From Schaedlerella arabinosiphila (GTDB lineage Bacteria > Bacillota > Clostridia > Lachnospirales > Lachnospiraceae), in contig NZ_RHJS01000002.1 of NCBI RefSeq assembly GCF_003885045.1, forward strand, positions 372,001-436,000: a stretch of DNA of 64,000 bases, given 5' to 3'. Below the pieces are notes generated by a model that had not been told where the DNA came from, made no database searches, and worked only from the letters and a program-made list of their open reading frames with translations. Both the position numbers and the translations under genes were made by a program. Shown piece by piece: positions 26,889 through 36,300 of this stretch (position 1 is its first letter; each line of letters begins with the position of its first letter).

Positions 26889-28499
26889 ATGGGATTGTAT
26901 TTGAACAGTATTGCGCCTTACAATCAGTATAAAATGATTACAGAGGAACCTTATTTTGTAGACAAATCTGCAATGTTGGAGGAGTTGATCCCGGCGCTGG
27001 GGCGGGAACAGCGCTTTTTTTGCATTACAAGGCCGCGGCGTTTCGGAAAAACCATTATCGCAAATATGATCGGCGCTTATTTCGGGCGGGCGAAGGACAG
27101 CCATGATATCTTTGACAAGCTGGAGATTGCGGGAGCAAAGCAGTATTCAAAGCATCTGAACCAATATGATGTGATCTATATAGATTTCAGTGAGATTCCA
27201 AGCGGGTGCGGGCATTACAAGAATTATATCTCAAGAATCGAAAACGGAATCTATCAGGATCTGAGAGCGTCATATCCGGAGCTTGAGCTGGATTCGGATC
27301 AGGCGGTCTGGGATATACTTTCCCTTATTTTTGAGAAGACAGAGCAGAAGTTTCTCTTTGTGATTGACGAGTGGGATGCATTGTTTTATATGCCTTTTAT
27401 CCAGGAGGAGGACAAGGTTTCCTATCTTCTTTTTTTGAGATCCCTTTTAAAAGGGAAAAGCTATGTGGAATTTGCATATATGACCGGAATCCTTCCAATC
27501 GCGAAATATTCGGACGGTTCGGAGCTGAATATGTTTCTGGAATATGATATGGCGACAAAGATTCGATTCGGTGAATATTTTGGATTTTCAGAATCAGAAG
27601 TGGACGAACTTTTTGAAAGATATACAGAAAATACTGAAAAGCCTCGCATCGGCAGGAACGAGCTGGCAGAGTGGTATGACGGTTATCATACGGCTATGGG
27701 AGAATGCCTGTACAATCCCAGGTCTGTGGTGAGTGCGCTGTCCAATAATCAGTTGGCCGGGTACTGGACCGGTTCGGGGACATATGATTCCGTATTTTAC
27801 TATATAAAAAACAATATTGAGGACGTAAGAGACGACCTAGGGCTGATGGTCTCCGGAGAGCATGTAGAAGCAAGAATGCAGGAGTACGCGGCGACAGCAG
27901 AAGAACTGGTGACAAAAGACCAGATTTATTCTGCAATGGTGGTATATGGACTGCTGACTTATGAAGATGGTGAGGTATTTATCCCTAATAAGGAATTGAT
28001 GATGAAATATGAAGAAATGCTGATGAACAGGGAGTCTCTGGGATATGTGCACCGTCTGGCAAGGATTTCATCTAATATGCTGAAAGCGACGCTGGCCAGG
28101 GACACAAAGACGATGACCGAAATCCTGCAGTACGCGCACGATACAGAAACGCCCATCTTGTCGTACAATCATGAGACAGAACTGTCCGCAGTGGTGAACC
28201 TGGTCTATCTTGCCGCCCGGGATAAGTACAGGGTAGAGCGGGAGGATAAAGCAGGAAAAGGATTCGTGGACTTTATCTTTTATCCGAAAAGGAAGGGCCA
28301 GGACGGCATAATACTGGAGCTGAAAGTGGATCAGACCCCGGAGGAGGCGATCCGGCAAATTAAGGATAAGGGATATGGAATGCGCTTTCAGGGGAAGATT
28401 GGCGAACTGCCGGAATATACCGGGAGGGTGCTGGCCGTCGGAATCGGCTACAGCAGAGAAACAAAAGAACATGCCTGTAAGGTAGAATGGCTGGAATAA
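26889..28499 (+). CDS. AAA-ATPase-like / PD-(D/E)XK nuclease-fold protein
   Basis: A 536-residue intact paralogue of the previous gene. The N-terminus is MGLYLNSIAPYNQYKMITEEPYFVDKS. The P-loop-like motif TRPRRFGKT is followed by Walker B LFVIDEWDALF. The C-terminal nuclease-like domain has GKGFVDFIFYPKR (Asp), GIILELKVDQ (ExK) and EEAIRQIKDKGY, so the catalytic residues are present. The family is abundant in gut genomes; roles in nucleic-acid metabolism or defence have been suggested but not proven. It lies 48 bp after its paralogue and overlaps no promoter-like gap to the AraC-GH39 gene. Confidence 0.88.
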   Translation: MGLYLNSIAPYNQYKMITEEPYFVDKSAMLEELIPALGREQRFFCITRPRRFGKTIIANMIGAYFGRAKDSHDIFDKLEIAGAKQYSKHLNQYDVIYIDFSEIPSGCGHYKNYISRIENGIYQDLRASYPELELDSDQAVWDILSLIFEKTEQKFLFVIDEWDALFYMPFIQEEDKVSYLLFLRSLLKGKSYVEFAYMTGILPIAKYSDGSELNMFLEYDMATKIRFGEYFGFSESEVDELFERYTENTEKPRIGRNELAEWYDGYHTAMGECLYNPRSVVSALSNNQLAGYWTGSGTYDSVFYYIKNNIEDVRDDLGLMVSGEHVEARMQEYAATAEELVTKDQIYSAMVVYGLLTYEDGEVFIPNKELMMKYEEMLMNRESLGYVHRLARISSNMLKATLARDTKTMTEILQYAHDTETPILSYNHETELSAVVNLVYLAARDKYRVEREDKAGKGFVDFIFYPKRKGQDGIILELKVDQTPEEAIRQIKDKGYGMRFQGKIGELPEYTGRVLAVGIGYSRETKEHACKVEWLE

Positions 28500-28519
28500 A
28501 CACAGGAAAGGTACAGAAC

Positions 28520-30925
28520 ATGGAAAATATACGTTCAGTCATGGACTTTGAGTTTGATACGAGAAAAATACAAAATACGCATTTCCACCAGAATCCCGAG
28601 ATCATCTATGTGCTGGAGGGCGCTCTGGAGCTGGAGATCGAATCGGAGACCCAGGAGCTGCAAAAAGGGGAATTTCTGCTGGTGAACGCCAACAAGCGGC
28701 ATTCCCTGCGGGAGACACGAAAAGACCTGCTCATAGTCAGCATCCAGATGAATTTTTCAATACTGGTGGAATACCTGGGGACGAACCAGATTTTGTTCTG
28801 GTGCAATTCCGCGGCGGACAAAAGCGAGGCTTACGAACAACTGAAAAAGGTGCTGGACCGGATGCTGAACCGGTACTATGACAAGGAAAAGGAAGGTGCT
28901 CTGTATCTCAACAGCATTTATTACGAGGTATTGTATCTGCTGACCAGCTACTTTATGATCAAGGCGGACGATAACCGGCTGAAAGAACAGGTGTCGCCGG
29001 ACAATTCCCGGGTGTTTGAGATCCAGAATTATGTGCAGGCCAATTACCAGAAGCAGATCAGCCTCAATGACCTGGCAAAAAAACTGTACCTGTCCAACGC
29101 CTATCTGTCCAAGTATATCAAGAAGCGGTTCGGTCTGAGCTTTCTGGAATATGTGAACAATATCCGGCTGTTCCATGCGGTGGACGAGCTTTTGTATACG
29201 GAGAAGAAGATCACAAGGATTGCGCTGGACAACGGCTTTCCCACTTCGGCATCCTTCAATAAGGCATTCCGGGACATTTACCATATGACGCCCTCCGCCT
29301 ACCGGACCAGCGTGCGGCAGGAGGAACGGGAGGATATGGACGCAGCCGGGCAGCAGGAGGAAGTGGGGCAGAGGGTGAAGGACTATCTGGCAGGCAGCGT
29401 AACGGTGGAGGACACCGTCGCGGCCAGAAATATCAGCCTGTTCACCGTGGATGCGTCGGAGACGGAGGAATACACCAAAAACTGGTGCAAGATTATCAAC
29501 ATCGGGCGGGTGGAATCGCTTCTGGACAGCAGCATGCAGCAGCAGGTTCTGCTCATGCAGGAGGAGCTGGGCTTTTCCTATGTCCGGATCTGGAACATCT
29601 TCGTGGGAGACATGTACGATGAGGACGAGGAGAAAGGGTGGCACTACAATTTCAGCCGGGTGGACCGGGGGCTGGATTTTCTCGTGGATCACAGGCTGAA
29701 GCCGTATATCGAGCTGTCCTTCAAACCGATCCATGTGAGTTATACCATCAATTCCACCCTGGCCCAGAAGGAGAACGACATCATTTTCCACGAGCGGGAA
29801 AGCTATGAGAAGGTGATGCAGGATCTGGCGGCCCACCTGATCAACCGGTACGGGCTGGAGGAGATCGAGACCTGGTATTTTGAACTCTGGAAAGACGAGC
29901 GGATGAACATGCTGGACGAAAACGGATGGTATTTCGACTGCTTTGAGATCGGATACAAGGCTTTGAAGCAGATTTCACCCAGGATCAGGGTGGGCGGCGC
30001 AGGATTCGCCATGGGATATGACCGGTATCAGTACCGGGATCTGATCAGCAACTGGAAAAAGCGGCAGATCCGCCCGGACTTTATCAGCGTGTACGCATAC
30101 TCCTATGAGCTGATCCAGCAGAATAACATGTATTTCGGGAAGCGTTCTCTGGATCACAATTTTGTGAAAAATCAGATGGATATTTTTAAAAAGATCCTGG
30201 CGGAGGAGGACTTTGTGCCGGAGGAACTGCATATCACGGAGTGGAACTTCACCATTTCCAACCGGAACTGTATCAATGACAGCTGCGCCCATGGAGCCTA
30301 TGTGATGAAGACCTGCATTGAGTCCATTGGAAATGTGGATATGATGGGGTACTGGCACGGGTCGGACCTGCATACGGAATTTTTTGATACGGAGGGCGTC
30401 CTGTATGGGGACAACGGGCTGCTGACCAGGGACGGGATCAAGAAGCCGTCGTTCTACGCCTTTCATTTCCTGCATTTCGCCCAGTCCCGACTGCTGGGAA
30501 AGACGGAAAACGCCCTGCTGACCACCAACGGCAGAGGCACCTATTCCATTGTATGCCACAACTGCAAGCAGTTCAATTACCGGTATGCCATGAAGGAGGA
30601 GAAGGACATCCGTATTGAGGAGATGGACGAGCTGTACGAAGACCTGGAGGCGGTTCACTTGAAATTCGAGATCCGGAATGTGAAAGACGGGGATTATCTG
30701 ATGAGGGTATTCTATGTAAACAAGGACAACGGAAGCGTACAGAATACCTGGAAGGATATGGAGTATATCAGAAATCTGTCAAAAGGGGAGATCGACTACA
30801 TGCGCCGCAGCGCTATGCCCAGGGTGGAGCTGCGCAGGCTCAAGGCGGAGGACGGGGTGCTCCGGGTGGAGGCGAAGCTGGCGGCACATGAGATCAAGGC
30901 GCTGGATATTCGGTATCAATATTAG
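28520..30925 (+). CDS. AraC-family regulator fused to a GH39-like domain
   Basis: An 801-residue protein. An N-terminal cupin (HFHQNPEIIYVLEGALELEI) and an AraC HTH pair at about 165-265 (ISLNDLAKKLYLSNAYLSKYIKK, ITRIALDNGFPTSASFNKAFRD) precede a GH39-like TIM barrel at about 320-800. The GH39 nucleophile Glu is kept (Glu574 in HITEWN). The acid/base Glu of the usual WNEP motif is replaced by Asp459 (FELWKDER). The barrel may bind sugar as a sensor and not hydrolyse it. ATG 28520 follows AGGAAAGG; an earlier ATG at 28487 lies inside the preceding gene. Its paralogue is at 39942. Confidence 0.87.
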   Translation: MENIRSVMDFEFDTRKIQNTHFHQNPEIIYVLEGALELEIESETQELQKGEFLLVNANKRHSLRETRKDLLIVSIQMNFSILVEYLGTNQILFWCNSAADKSEAYEQLKKVLDRMLNRYYDKEKEGALYLNSIYYEVLYLLTSYFMIKADDNRLKEQVSPDNSRVFEIQNYVQANYQKQISLNDLAKKLYLSNAYLSKYIKKRFGLSFLEYVNNIRLFHAVDELLYTEKKITRIALDNGFPTSASFNKAFRDIYHMTPSAYRTSVRQEEREDMDAAGQQEEVGQRVKDYLAGSVTVEDTVAARNISLFTVDASETEEYTKNWCKIINIGRVESLLDSSMQQQVLLMQEELGFSYVRIWNIFVGDMYDEDEEKGWHYNFSRVDRGLDFLVDHRLKPYIELSFKPIHVSYTINSTLAQKENDIIFHERESYEKVMQDLAAHLINRYGLEEIETWYFELWKDERMNMLDENGWYFDCFEIGYKALKQISPRIRVGGAGFAMGYDRYQYRDLISNWKKRQIRPDFISVYAYSYELIQQNNMYFGKRSLDHNFVKNQMDIFKKILAEEDFVPEELHITEWNFTISNRNCINDSCAHGAYVMKTCIESIGNVDMMGYWHGSDLHTEFFDTEGVLYGDNGLLTRDGIKKPSFYAFHFLHFAQSRLLGKTENALLTTNGRGTYSIVCHNCKQFNYRYAMKEEKDIRIEEMDELYEDLEAVHLKFEIRNVKDGDYLMRVFYVNKDNGSVQNTWKDMEYIRNLSKGEIDYMRRSAMPRVELRRLKAEDGVLRVEAKLAAHEIKALDIRYQY

Positions 30926-30990
30926 TTGGAAAATGCGGTTATTACACCAGGGCCGGGTTCCCACGGCTGATCCGACTGTTAATAGCAATA

Positions 30991-31022
30991 AAGGGACGCT
31001 TTCCTCTGCGAGAGCGTCCCTT
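30991..31022. terminator. Hairpin between convergent AraC-GH39 and chemoreceptor genes
   Basis: A perfect 10-bp stem (AAGGGACGCT at 30991-31000 with AGCGTCCCTT at 31013-31022) has a 12-base loop. It lies between two convergent stops. There is no long T-run, so termination strength is uncertain. Confidence 0.5.
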
Positions 31023-31077
31023 GAAAGTATTTCCGGCTGTGCGGCTGCCAATCCGACAGCTGGGAGTATTTTGACAT

Positions 31078-32781
31078 TTAACGATGACTGCCGTTTTTCA
31101 GGCGGAATCGTCCAACCAGGCTCTTCATGAGCTGGGACTGGCCGGACAGCTCCTGGCTGGCCGCGGCGCTTTCCTGGGCGGTTGCGGAGTTGGTCTGCAC
31201 CACGCTGGAAATCTGTTCGATCCCCATGGAGATCTGGGAGATGGCGTCTGCCTGTGTGCTGCTGGCCTCGGAGATCTGGGAGATGATATCGTGCATTGCG
31301 TTGACGCCTTCCACGGCTTCTTTCAGAGATTTTGCGGTTTCGTCCGCAATCTGTGTTCCGCTGGCCACTGCCTGCAGGGAATTTTCGATCAGGGAAGCCG
31401 TACTGTGGGAAGCATCGGCGCTCTTGCTTGCTAAGTTGCGGACCTCATCGGCCACCACGGCGAAGCCTTTTCCGGCGTCTCCCGCGCGGGCCGCCTCCAC
31501 CGCGGCGTTCAGGGCCAGGATGTTGGTCTGGAACGCGATATCTTCGATGGTCTTGATGATCTTGCCGATCTCATCGGAACTATGGCTGATATCGTTCATA
31601 GCCTGAATCATATCCTGCATCTTCTGGTTGCTTGTATTCATCTCATCACTGACCGTATCCGCCATGGAGTTGGCCTTTCTGGCGTGCTCCGCATTTTGCT
31701 TGACACGGTTCGAGATCTCGGTCACTGTGGCGGCAAGCTCTTCCACGGAGCTGGCCTGTTCCGTTGCGCCCTGGGAAAGCGCCTGGGCTCCGCTGGATAC
31801 CTGCTCGGAACCGTTTGCCACCTGCTCGGAGCTGGAACTGATCTGAAGCATGGTGTCATTCAGCCGTTCAGAGATCGTGCGGAAGGAGTCCAAAAGAGGA
31901 CGGAAACCGCCGGTATACTCCTCGGCGCAGGCGGAATCTATGGTAAAATCTCCGGAAGCCATTTTCGCCAGAAACTTATTTTCATCTTCAATGATGGCCT
32001 GAAGCTTGCGGATCAGCCGGCGCACCTGAGAGGAAAGATCCCCCAGCTCGTCTCTCGACTCATAGGAAATATGGATATCCAGGTCGCCCTGTGCCATCTT
32101 CGTAGCGGCCTGCTCAATTTCAAATAAGGGAAACTTGATCCCACGTATGATTACAAAGGAAAAGTACACGCCGATGATGATAATGATAACCATGACGGCA
32201 GCCTGGGAAAGGAGTGCGGTTCTGTAAAGAGAAATACTCTCCTGGGTCTCGGAATTGCTGCCTTCTGTATTATATGCGATGATATCGGCAAGGGCGCTGG
32301 TTACCGCATTGTAAAGCTCAACGCATTCGCCGTCCAGAAGGCTGCGGGCCTGTTCGATCCTGCCCTGCTTTGCGAGGGCGAGCAGCTCTTCATCCGCCTG
32401 TGCATAATTGTTCCATGCTTTCTGAGCGGCTTCATAATATGGTGTTTCTTCCGAATCAATCAGGCCGCCGTATTTGGCAAGAAGGTTATTCATCTCTTCT
32501 TTTTCGCTCTCCAGATACTGCAGGCTTGATTCCTCCTTTTCCGGTGAAACGGCAGTGAGATACGCCAGCTCGTTGAGCCGGATATAGGAAATGGTCGTAT
32601 CCATATCTCTGGCCGTGTCAACGCTGGGAAGCCAGCTTGTGGAGATATCACTTGTTTTCTCATTCAATCTGCCCATCAGGTTGAATGACATGCCCCCGAT
32701 CATCAGCATCCCGATCAGTGCGACGCCTACAAGGACATAGAGCTTTTGGCTGATTTTTAAATTTTGGATCACTTTTTTCAT
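31078..32781 (-). CDS. Methyl-accepting chemotaxis protein
   Basis: A membrane chemoreceptor of 567 residues. An N-terminal helix ([20 protein letters not shown]), a four-helix-bundle sensory region (about 30-185) and a second helix ([19 protein letters not shown]) are followed by HAMP ([19 protein letters not shown]) and the cytosolic signalling domain. Its hairpin tip reads [23 protein letters not shown] in pieces, and the adaptation helices include [13 protein letters not shown]. It would signal to CheA/CheW. No other chemotaxis gene is present, so its ligand is unknown. Start 32781 has AAGGAGA eight bases upstream; the longer frame from 32826 is not preferred. Confidence 0.94.
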   Translation of the reverse strand: MKKVIQNLKISQKLYVLVGVALIGMLMIGGMSFNLMGRLNEKTSDISTSWLPSVDTARDMDTTISYIRLNELAYLTAVSPEKEESSLQYLESEKEEMNNLLAKYGGLIDSEETPYYEAAQKAWNNYAQADEELLALAKQGRIEQARSLLDGECVELYNAVTSALADIIAYNTEGSNSETQESISLYRTALLSQAAVMVIIIIIGVYFSFVIIRGIKFPLFEIEQAATKMAQGDLDIHISYESRDELGDLSSQVRRLIRKLQAIIEDENKFLAKMASGDFTIDSACAEEYTGGFRPLLDSFRTISERLNDTMLQISSSSEQVANGSEQVSSGAQALSQGATEQASSVEELAATVTEISNRVKQNAEHARKANSMADTVSDEMNTSNQKMQDMIQAMNDISHSSDEIGKIIKTIEDIAFQTNILALNAAVEAARAGDAGKGFAVVADEVRNLASKSADASHSTASLIENSLQAVASGTQIADETAKSLKEAVEGVNAMHDIISQISEASSTQADAISQISMGIEQISSVVQTNSATAQESAAASQELSGQSQLMKSLVGRFRLKNGSHR

Positions 32782-32861
32782 AACTGTAGTCTCCTTATGT
32801 AAAAATATTGAAGCTCTTGCTTTCACTTGCAGCTTTTACGTGAAAGTCCATATTTATATCG

Positions 32862-33275
32862 TCATCTCCAAGCAAAAAGATAAGATGGAATTAGGGAAAG
32901 TTTTTTATGCGCAGAGGCATAAGCAACGGCGTAATCCGTATCGTAGGAGAGTGAGACCAGAATCCGGGAAATGCCTTTTTGCTCTGCAAGCCGCAGGGCA
33001 TTCCCATGGAGGGTGACTGTAGGCTGGCCGTTCTCATTTTCCAGGATCTCGATCTCATTGAGACGGATGTCATTCCCATGGAGGTTCAGGGATTTAAAGA
33101 CCGCTTCCTTGCCGGAGAACCTGGTGGCAAAGCTGTTGAGGGGGACCGGCCGGGAGGTGATCAGCGCAACCTCGTCGGGAGTATAGGTTTTCCGAACAAA
33201 GGGATCGTTTAAGTCGGCGACGCTTTCGGCAATGCTGCTGATTTTTAAAATATCGGTTCCGATGCCGTAAGTCAT
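32862..33275 (-). CDS. acpS: Holo-[acyl-carrier-protein] synthase (4'-phosphopantetheinyl transferase)
   Basis: Transfers 4'-phosphopantetheine from CoA to the serine of apo-ACP. The 137-residue protein has the family motifs YGIGTDILKI (metal-binding Asp), FATRFSGKEAVFKSL and LVSLSYDTDYAVAYASA. It is slightly longer than usual at the C-terminus (LIPSYLFAWR). The start has AAAGGAGG upstream, and a good promoter lies on the minus strand at 33308-33336. It is divergent from the TetR gene that precedes an operon with an atypical ACP. It may be the housekeeping enzyme or serve that operon. Confidence 0.92.
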   Translation of the reverse strand: MTYGIGTDILKISSIAESVADLNDPFVRKTYTPDEVALITSRPVPLNSFATRFSGKEAVFKSLNLHGNDIRLNEIEILENENGQPTVTLHGNALRLAEQKGISRILVSLSYDTDYAVAYASAHKKLSLIPSYLFAWR

Positions 33276-33307
33276 GGCAGAGGCTCCTCCTTTCTGTAGC
33301 TATCCAT

Positions 33308-33336
33308 ATTTTATATCTGCAAATCAGAAAAAACAA
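33308..33336 (-). promoter_or_regulatory. Promoter of acpS
   Basis: On the minus strand, TTGTTT (33331-33336) and TAAAAT (33308-33313) are separated by exactly 17 bases. This is followed by the AAAGGAGG ribosome binding site of acpS. Confidence 0.55.
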
Positions 33337-33384
33337 GTAAAAATCTTCAGAATGCAAAAAAGCCTAAAAAGTACGGACACAGAA

Positions 33385-33413
33385 TTGAAAATGGGGCGAA
33401 AAAATGTTAGCAT
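33385..33413 (+). promoter_or_regulatory. Promoter of the TetR gene
   Basis: TTGAAA (33385-33390), a 17-base spacer and TAGCAT (33408-33413) lie 55 bases before the TetR start. It is divergent from the acpS promoter, and no clear operator palindrome is seen between them. Confidence 0.5.
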
Positions 33414-33467
33414 AGAGGAGAAAATGACGTGAAAACAGGTTCCCCAAGCAGATAAAGGAGAATGGCC

Positions 33468-34136
33468 ATGCAGGAAATGATTTCGAATGCAAAAGGCTCC
33501 AGGTCGGAGCAGACAAGGAAGCGGATCGAACAGACGTATCTGAATCTGATTTTTGAAAAAAAGTGGGACAGGATCACGGTAAAGGAGCTCTGTTCCCGGG
33601 CGAATATCACCAGGGGGACGTTCTATCAATATTATGGGGACATCTATGAGCTGATGGAACAGATCCAGAATTCCATCCTGCAGGAAATGTCGCGGAAATA
33701 TAAGGAATTGTCCGGAAATCCAAGACCGCCGTTTCCAATAGAAGAATTTATTGACAGGTATGAGGTTGAGCCGCCGCCCCTTCTGCTGTTCTGGTTCGAT
33801 TTCTGCAGGGCACATAAGACGGCCATGGAAGCGCTGCTCGATCCCCACAACGGCGATCCCTATTTTGTGAAAAAGCTGAAAAATATACTGAATGAATATA
33901 TCGAAGCCATGATGGACAATGACGGGCTGCCCCGGGATGGGCTGCGGGGGTATTTTGTCAGGACCGTTGCGGAGCTGCACTTTCTGTCTGCGCGGCTTTG
34001 GCTGGAATCAGAGGGGGAAAATGCACTGACGGCCGAAGAGGTGGTGAACCTTCTGAACACCATGCGGGTAGGGGCGGGATATCTGACCTATAAGCAGATG
34101 ATTACGGCAAAGACCGGGGACAAGACGCCGGTTTGA
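33468..34136 (+). CDS. TetR/AcrR-family transcriptional regulator
   Basis: A 222-residue DNA-binding regulator. The N-terminal HTH has QTRKRIEQTYLNLIFEKKW, ITVKELCSRANITRGTFYQYYGD and IYELMEQIQ, typical of TetR. The remaining part is a helical ligand-binding domain with a C-terminal LSARLWLESEG. ATG 33468 lies seven bases after AAAGGAG and is better placed than ATG 33462. It sits upstream of, and in the same direction as, the hydrolase/ACP/kinase operon, so it is a likely repressor of it. A strong hairpin separates the two. Confidence 0.9.
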   Translation: MQEMISNAKGSRSEQTRKRIEQTYLNLIFEKKWDRITVKELCSRANITRGTFYQYYGDIYELMEQIQNSILQEMSRKYKELSGNPRPPFPIEEFIDRYEVEPPPLLLFWFDFCRAHKTAMEALLDPHNGDPYFVKKLKNILNEYIEAMMDNDGLPRDGLRGYFVRTVAELHFLSARLWLESEGENALTAEEVVNLLNTMRVGAGYLTYKQMITAKTGDKTPV

Positions 34137-34202
34137 CAGCCCCATATGGAGGGGCTTGGAAGGATTCGGTTTTTACAATCAAAATGTTATATTACCCAGA
34201 AG

Positions 34203-34264
34203 ACGGACGCTGATTTCCGGGATGTTCTAAAAGAGGACATGGACGGAAATCAGCGTCCGTTTTG
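34203..34264 (+). terminator. Strong intrinsic terminator after the TetR gene
   Basis: A perfect 17-bp stem (34203-34219 with 34244-34260) encloses a 24-base loop and is followed directly by TTTTG. It should insulate the downstream operon from TetR transcription. An A-run before the left arm is short, so it probably works mostly on the plus strand. Confidence 0.75.
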
Positions 34265-34311
34265 ATTCCATGGTATACAGGAGCTGTCAGCGGAAGATGT
34301 TCCACCTGTAC

Positions 34312-34459
34312 GGTTGGATGCTCTTTGGACATCCAACCTACCTCATTCATTCGGAAAAAACGGCCGGGGCAGTTAGACACATTTCTGAAATCTGTACAAT
34401 TTGAACACAAACCGGAAAAGTGTTCTGTTGTTTTTCGACTGATTTTTCTAAAATATAAT
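34312..34459 (+). promoter_or_regulatory. Operon promoter with two palindromes upstream
   Basis: The -10 TATAAT lies at 34454-34459. Possible -35 elements are TTGTTT (34428-34433, spacer 20) or TTTTTC (34431-34436, spacer 17), neither ideal. Upstream are GGTTGGATG/CATCCAACC (34312-34320 with 34330-34338) and GAACAC/GTGTTC (34403-34408 with 34420-34425, 11 apart). The second is close to the -35 and could be an operator for the TetR or AraC-GH39 regulator. This is inference from symmetry. Confidence 0.5.
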
Positions 34460-34494
34460 CAGTAAGAAAAAGAAAAACGAGGAGGTTTCCAAAC

Positions 34495-36237
34495 ATGGGA
34501 GAAGTAGAAAGAATTACGAAAACCGTGGACATGAGCGGGGAACAGGTAGAGATTGTCATGACAAAGATGATGACTCCCTGCACGCAGGAAGAATTTGAGT
34601 CAATGTCCCTGGAGGAGCGGGAGCACGCGAAGATCCAGCCGGCGCTGAACCAGCGGACCTACAGCCCGGAGGAAGGGATCATCTGTATGCAGGACATTCC
34701 GGTGAAGATGCGTGACGGCGCTACGATCTATGTGGACATTTACAAGCCCGAGGCAGAGGGAAAATATCCCCTGATCATTTCCTGGAGCTTTTACGGCAAG
34801 CGCCCCTTCGAAGGACAGGCAGAGTGGCAGATCATGGGGGTTCCGCCCCACACCGTATCGGACATGTCCAAATTCGAGAGCCCGGATCCGGGTTACTGGT
34901 GCCGCCACGGCTATGCGGTGGCAAATGTAGACCCGAGAGGGATCGGACATTCGGAAGGGGACTTTGTACAGTTCGGTACCCAGGACGGAAAAGACGGTTA
35001 TGACTTCATCGAGTGGGCGGCTAACCAGGAATGGTGCAATGGAAGATGCGGACTGGCGGGCAATAGCTGTGTGGCAATGACCCAGTGGAGGATCGCCGCG
35101 CAGCAGCCGCCCCACCTGGCATGTATCGCGCCATGGGAGTCCACCACGGATATGTACCGGGAATCTCTGTGCGAAGGCGGGATTCCGGCAAAAGCGTTTG
35201 TAGGCTTTGTGATGCGTGAGGCATGCGGAATTAACTACATAGACAACACGCCGCTGAACCTGGAAAAATATCCGTTTGTCAACTGCACGTACTGGAAGGA
35301 CAAGGAACCGGACTTCGGGAAGGTGAAGATCCCGGTATACCAGACGGCATGCTGGAATCACCTGCACCTGCGGGGCTCCATCAACGCATTCCGGAAATGC
35401 AAATCCCGCCGGAAATGGCTCCGTGCCCACAGGAATTTCGAGTGGCCGGACGCATATAGCAATGAGAACATTCAGGATCTGGAAAAATTCTATGCCAGAT
35501 ATTTAAAGCTGGAGCGCAACGGCTGGGAGCTGACTCCGAAGGTCAGGATCGAGGTTCAGGATGTGGGAGAGTTCAACTACCAGACCAACCGTCCGGAAGA
35601 GTCCTTCCCGCTGAAACGGACCAGATACGAAAAACTGTACCTGGATGCGTCCGACAATTCCATGAAGGCAGAACCTGTGGCCGGGGAAGCAAAGGCAAGC
35701 TATGACAGTCTGACCGGAGAGGTGTGTTTCGATTACCGCTTTGAAGAGGATACGGAGCTGACAGGATACTTGAAGCTGAGGCTCTATGTGGCGGCGGAAA
35801 GCTACGACGACATGGATCTGTTCGTCAACATCCAGAAGCTGAGCACCACAGGGGAATTTCTTCCGATCACCTTGTTCGGGGAGAACCATCCGGGGGCGTG
35901 GGGCAAGATGCGTGTGTCCCGCCGGAAGCTGGACGAAAAGCTGTCCACAGATTACAATCCGGTGCAGGCCCACACCTGCGATGAAAAGCTGGAGCCGGGC
36001 CAGATCGTGCCTGTAGATATTGAGATCGTGCCCACCAGCCGGTTCTTCCACAAGGGGCAGCAGATCCGTGTCCAGATTGCCGGAAGGTATATCCGTGAAG
36101 ACTGGTTCGAGCCGCTGAGATGGGAGTCTGACAACAAGGGCAACCACCTGATCTATACAGGCGGACAGTACGAGTCCTTCCTGCAGATCCCGGTGATCCC
36201 GCCCCGGTTCCAGGATGGGGACATTATCATCCGGTAA
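34495..36237 (+). CDS. CocE/NonD-type alpha/beta hydrolase (S15/X-Pro dipeptidyl-peptidase-like)
   Basis: A 580-residue cytosolic hydrolase. The alpha/beta domain has VKMRDGATIYVDIYKPEAEGKYP, VDPRGIGHSEG and the nucleophile elbow AGNSCVAMTQW with Ser191. His312 (WLRAHRNFEWPD) is the likely triad His. The C-terminal jelly-roll of the PepX/CocE type (FPLKRTRYEKLYLD ... LRLYVAAES ... GQQIRVQIAGR) is complete. The position that normally carries the triad Asp in GGWYD reads ACWNHLHLRGS, as in some distant family members. Probably an esterase or amidase; substrate unknown. It is the first gene of a seven-gene operon. Confidence 0.87.
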   Translation: MGEVERITKTVDMSGEQVEIVMTKMMTPCTQEEFESMSLEEREHAKIQPALNQRTYSPEEGIICMQDIPVKMRDGATIYVDIYKPEAEGKYPLIISWSFYGKRPFEGQAEWQIMGVPPHTVSDMSKFESPDPGYWCRHGYAVANVDPRGIGHSEGDFVQFGTQDGKDGYDFIEWAANQEWCNGRCGLAGNSCVAMTQWRIAAQQPPHLACIAPWESTTDMYRESLCEGGIPAKAFVGFVMREACGINYIDNTPLNLEKYPFVNCTYWKDKEPDFGKVKIPVYQTACWNHLHLRGSINAFRKCKSRRKWLRAHRNFEWPDAYSNENIQDLEKFYARYLKLERNGWELTPKVRIEVQDVGEFNYQTNRPEESFPLKRTRYEKLYLDASDNSMKAEPVAGEAKASYDSLTGEVCFDYRFEEDTELTGYLKLRLYVAAESYDDMDLFVNIQKLSTTGEFLPITLFGENHPGAWGKMRVSRRKLDEKLSTDYNPVQAHTCDEKLEPGQIVPVDIEIVPTSRFFHKGQQIRVQIAGRYIREDWFEPLRWESDNKGNHLIYTGGQYESFLQIPVIPPRFQDGDIIIR

Positions 36238-36300
36238 TGAAGAAAACTGCGTGAACGCCGGCCGAGAATAGAACATAAAAAAAGAAAGGAATATCAAATC

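Larger units (their letters stand above)
34137..34494. other. Non-coding control region between TetR and the hydrolase operon
   Basis: This 358-bp gap has no gene. It contains a strong terminator (34203-34264), two candidate operator palindromes and a promoter with TATAAT at 34454-34459, each listed below. Confidence 0.6.

Noticed and set aside
28757..29836. Minus-strand frame of 359 codons opposite the AraC-GH39 gene
   Set aside because: The plus-strand frame carries recognisable AraC and GH39 motifs over the full stretch; the minus frame has none.
34312..34338. Possible riboswitch or leader hairpin
   Set aside because: It lies upstream of the -10 at 34454 and so is not in the transcript; a simple 9-bp palindrome is more likely an operator.
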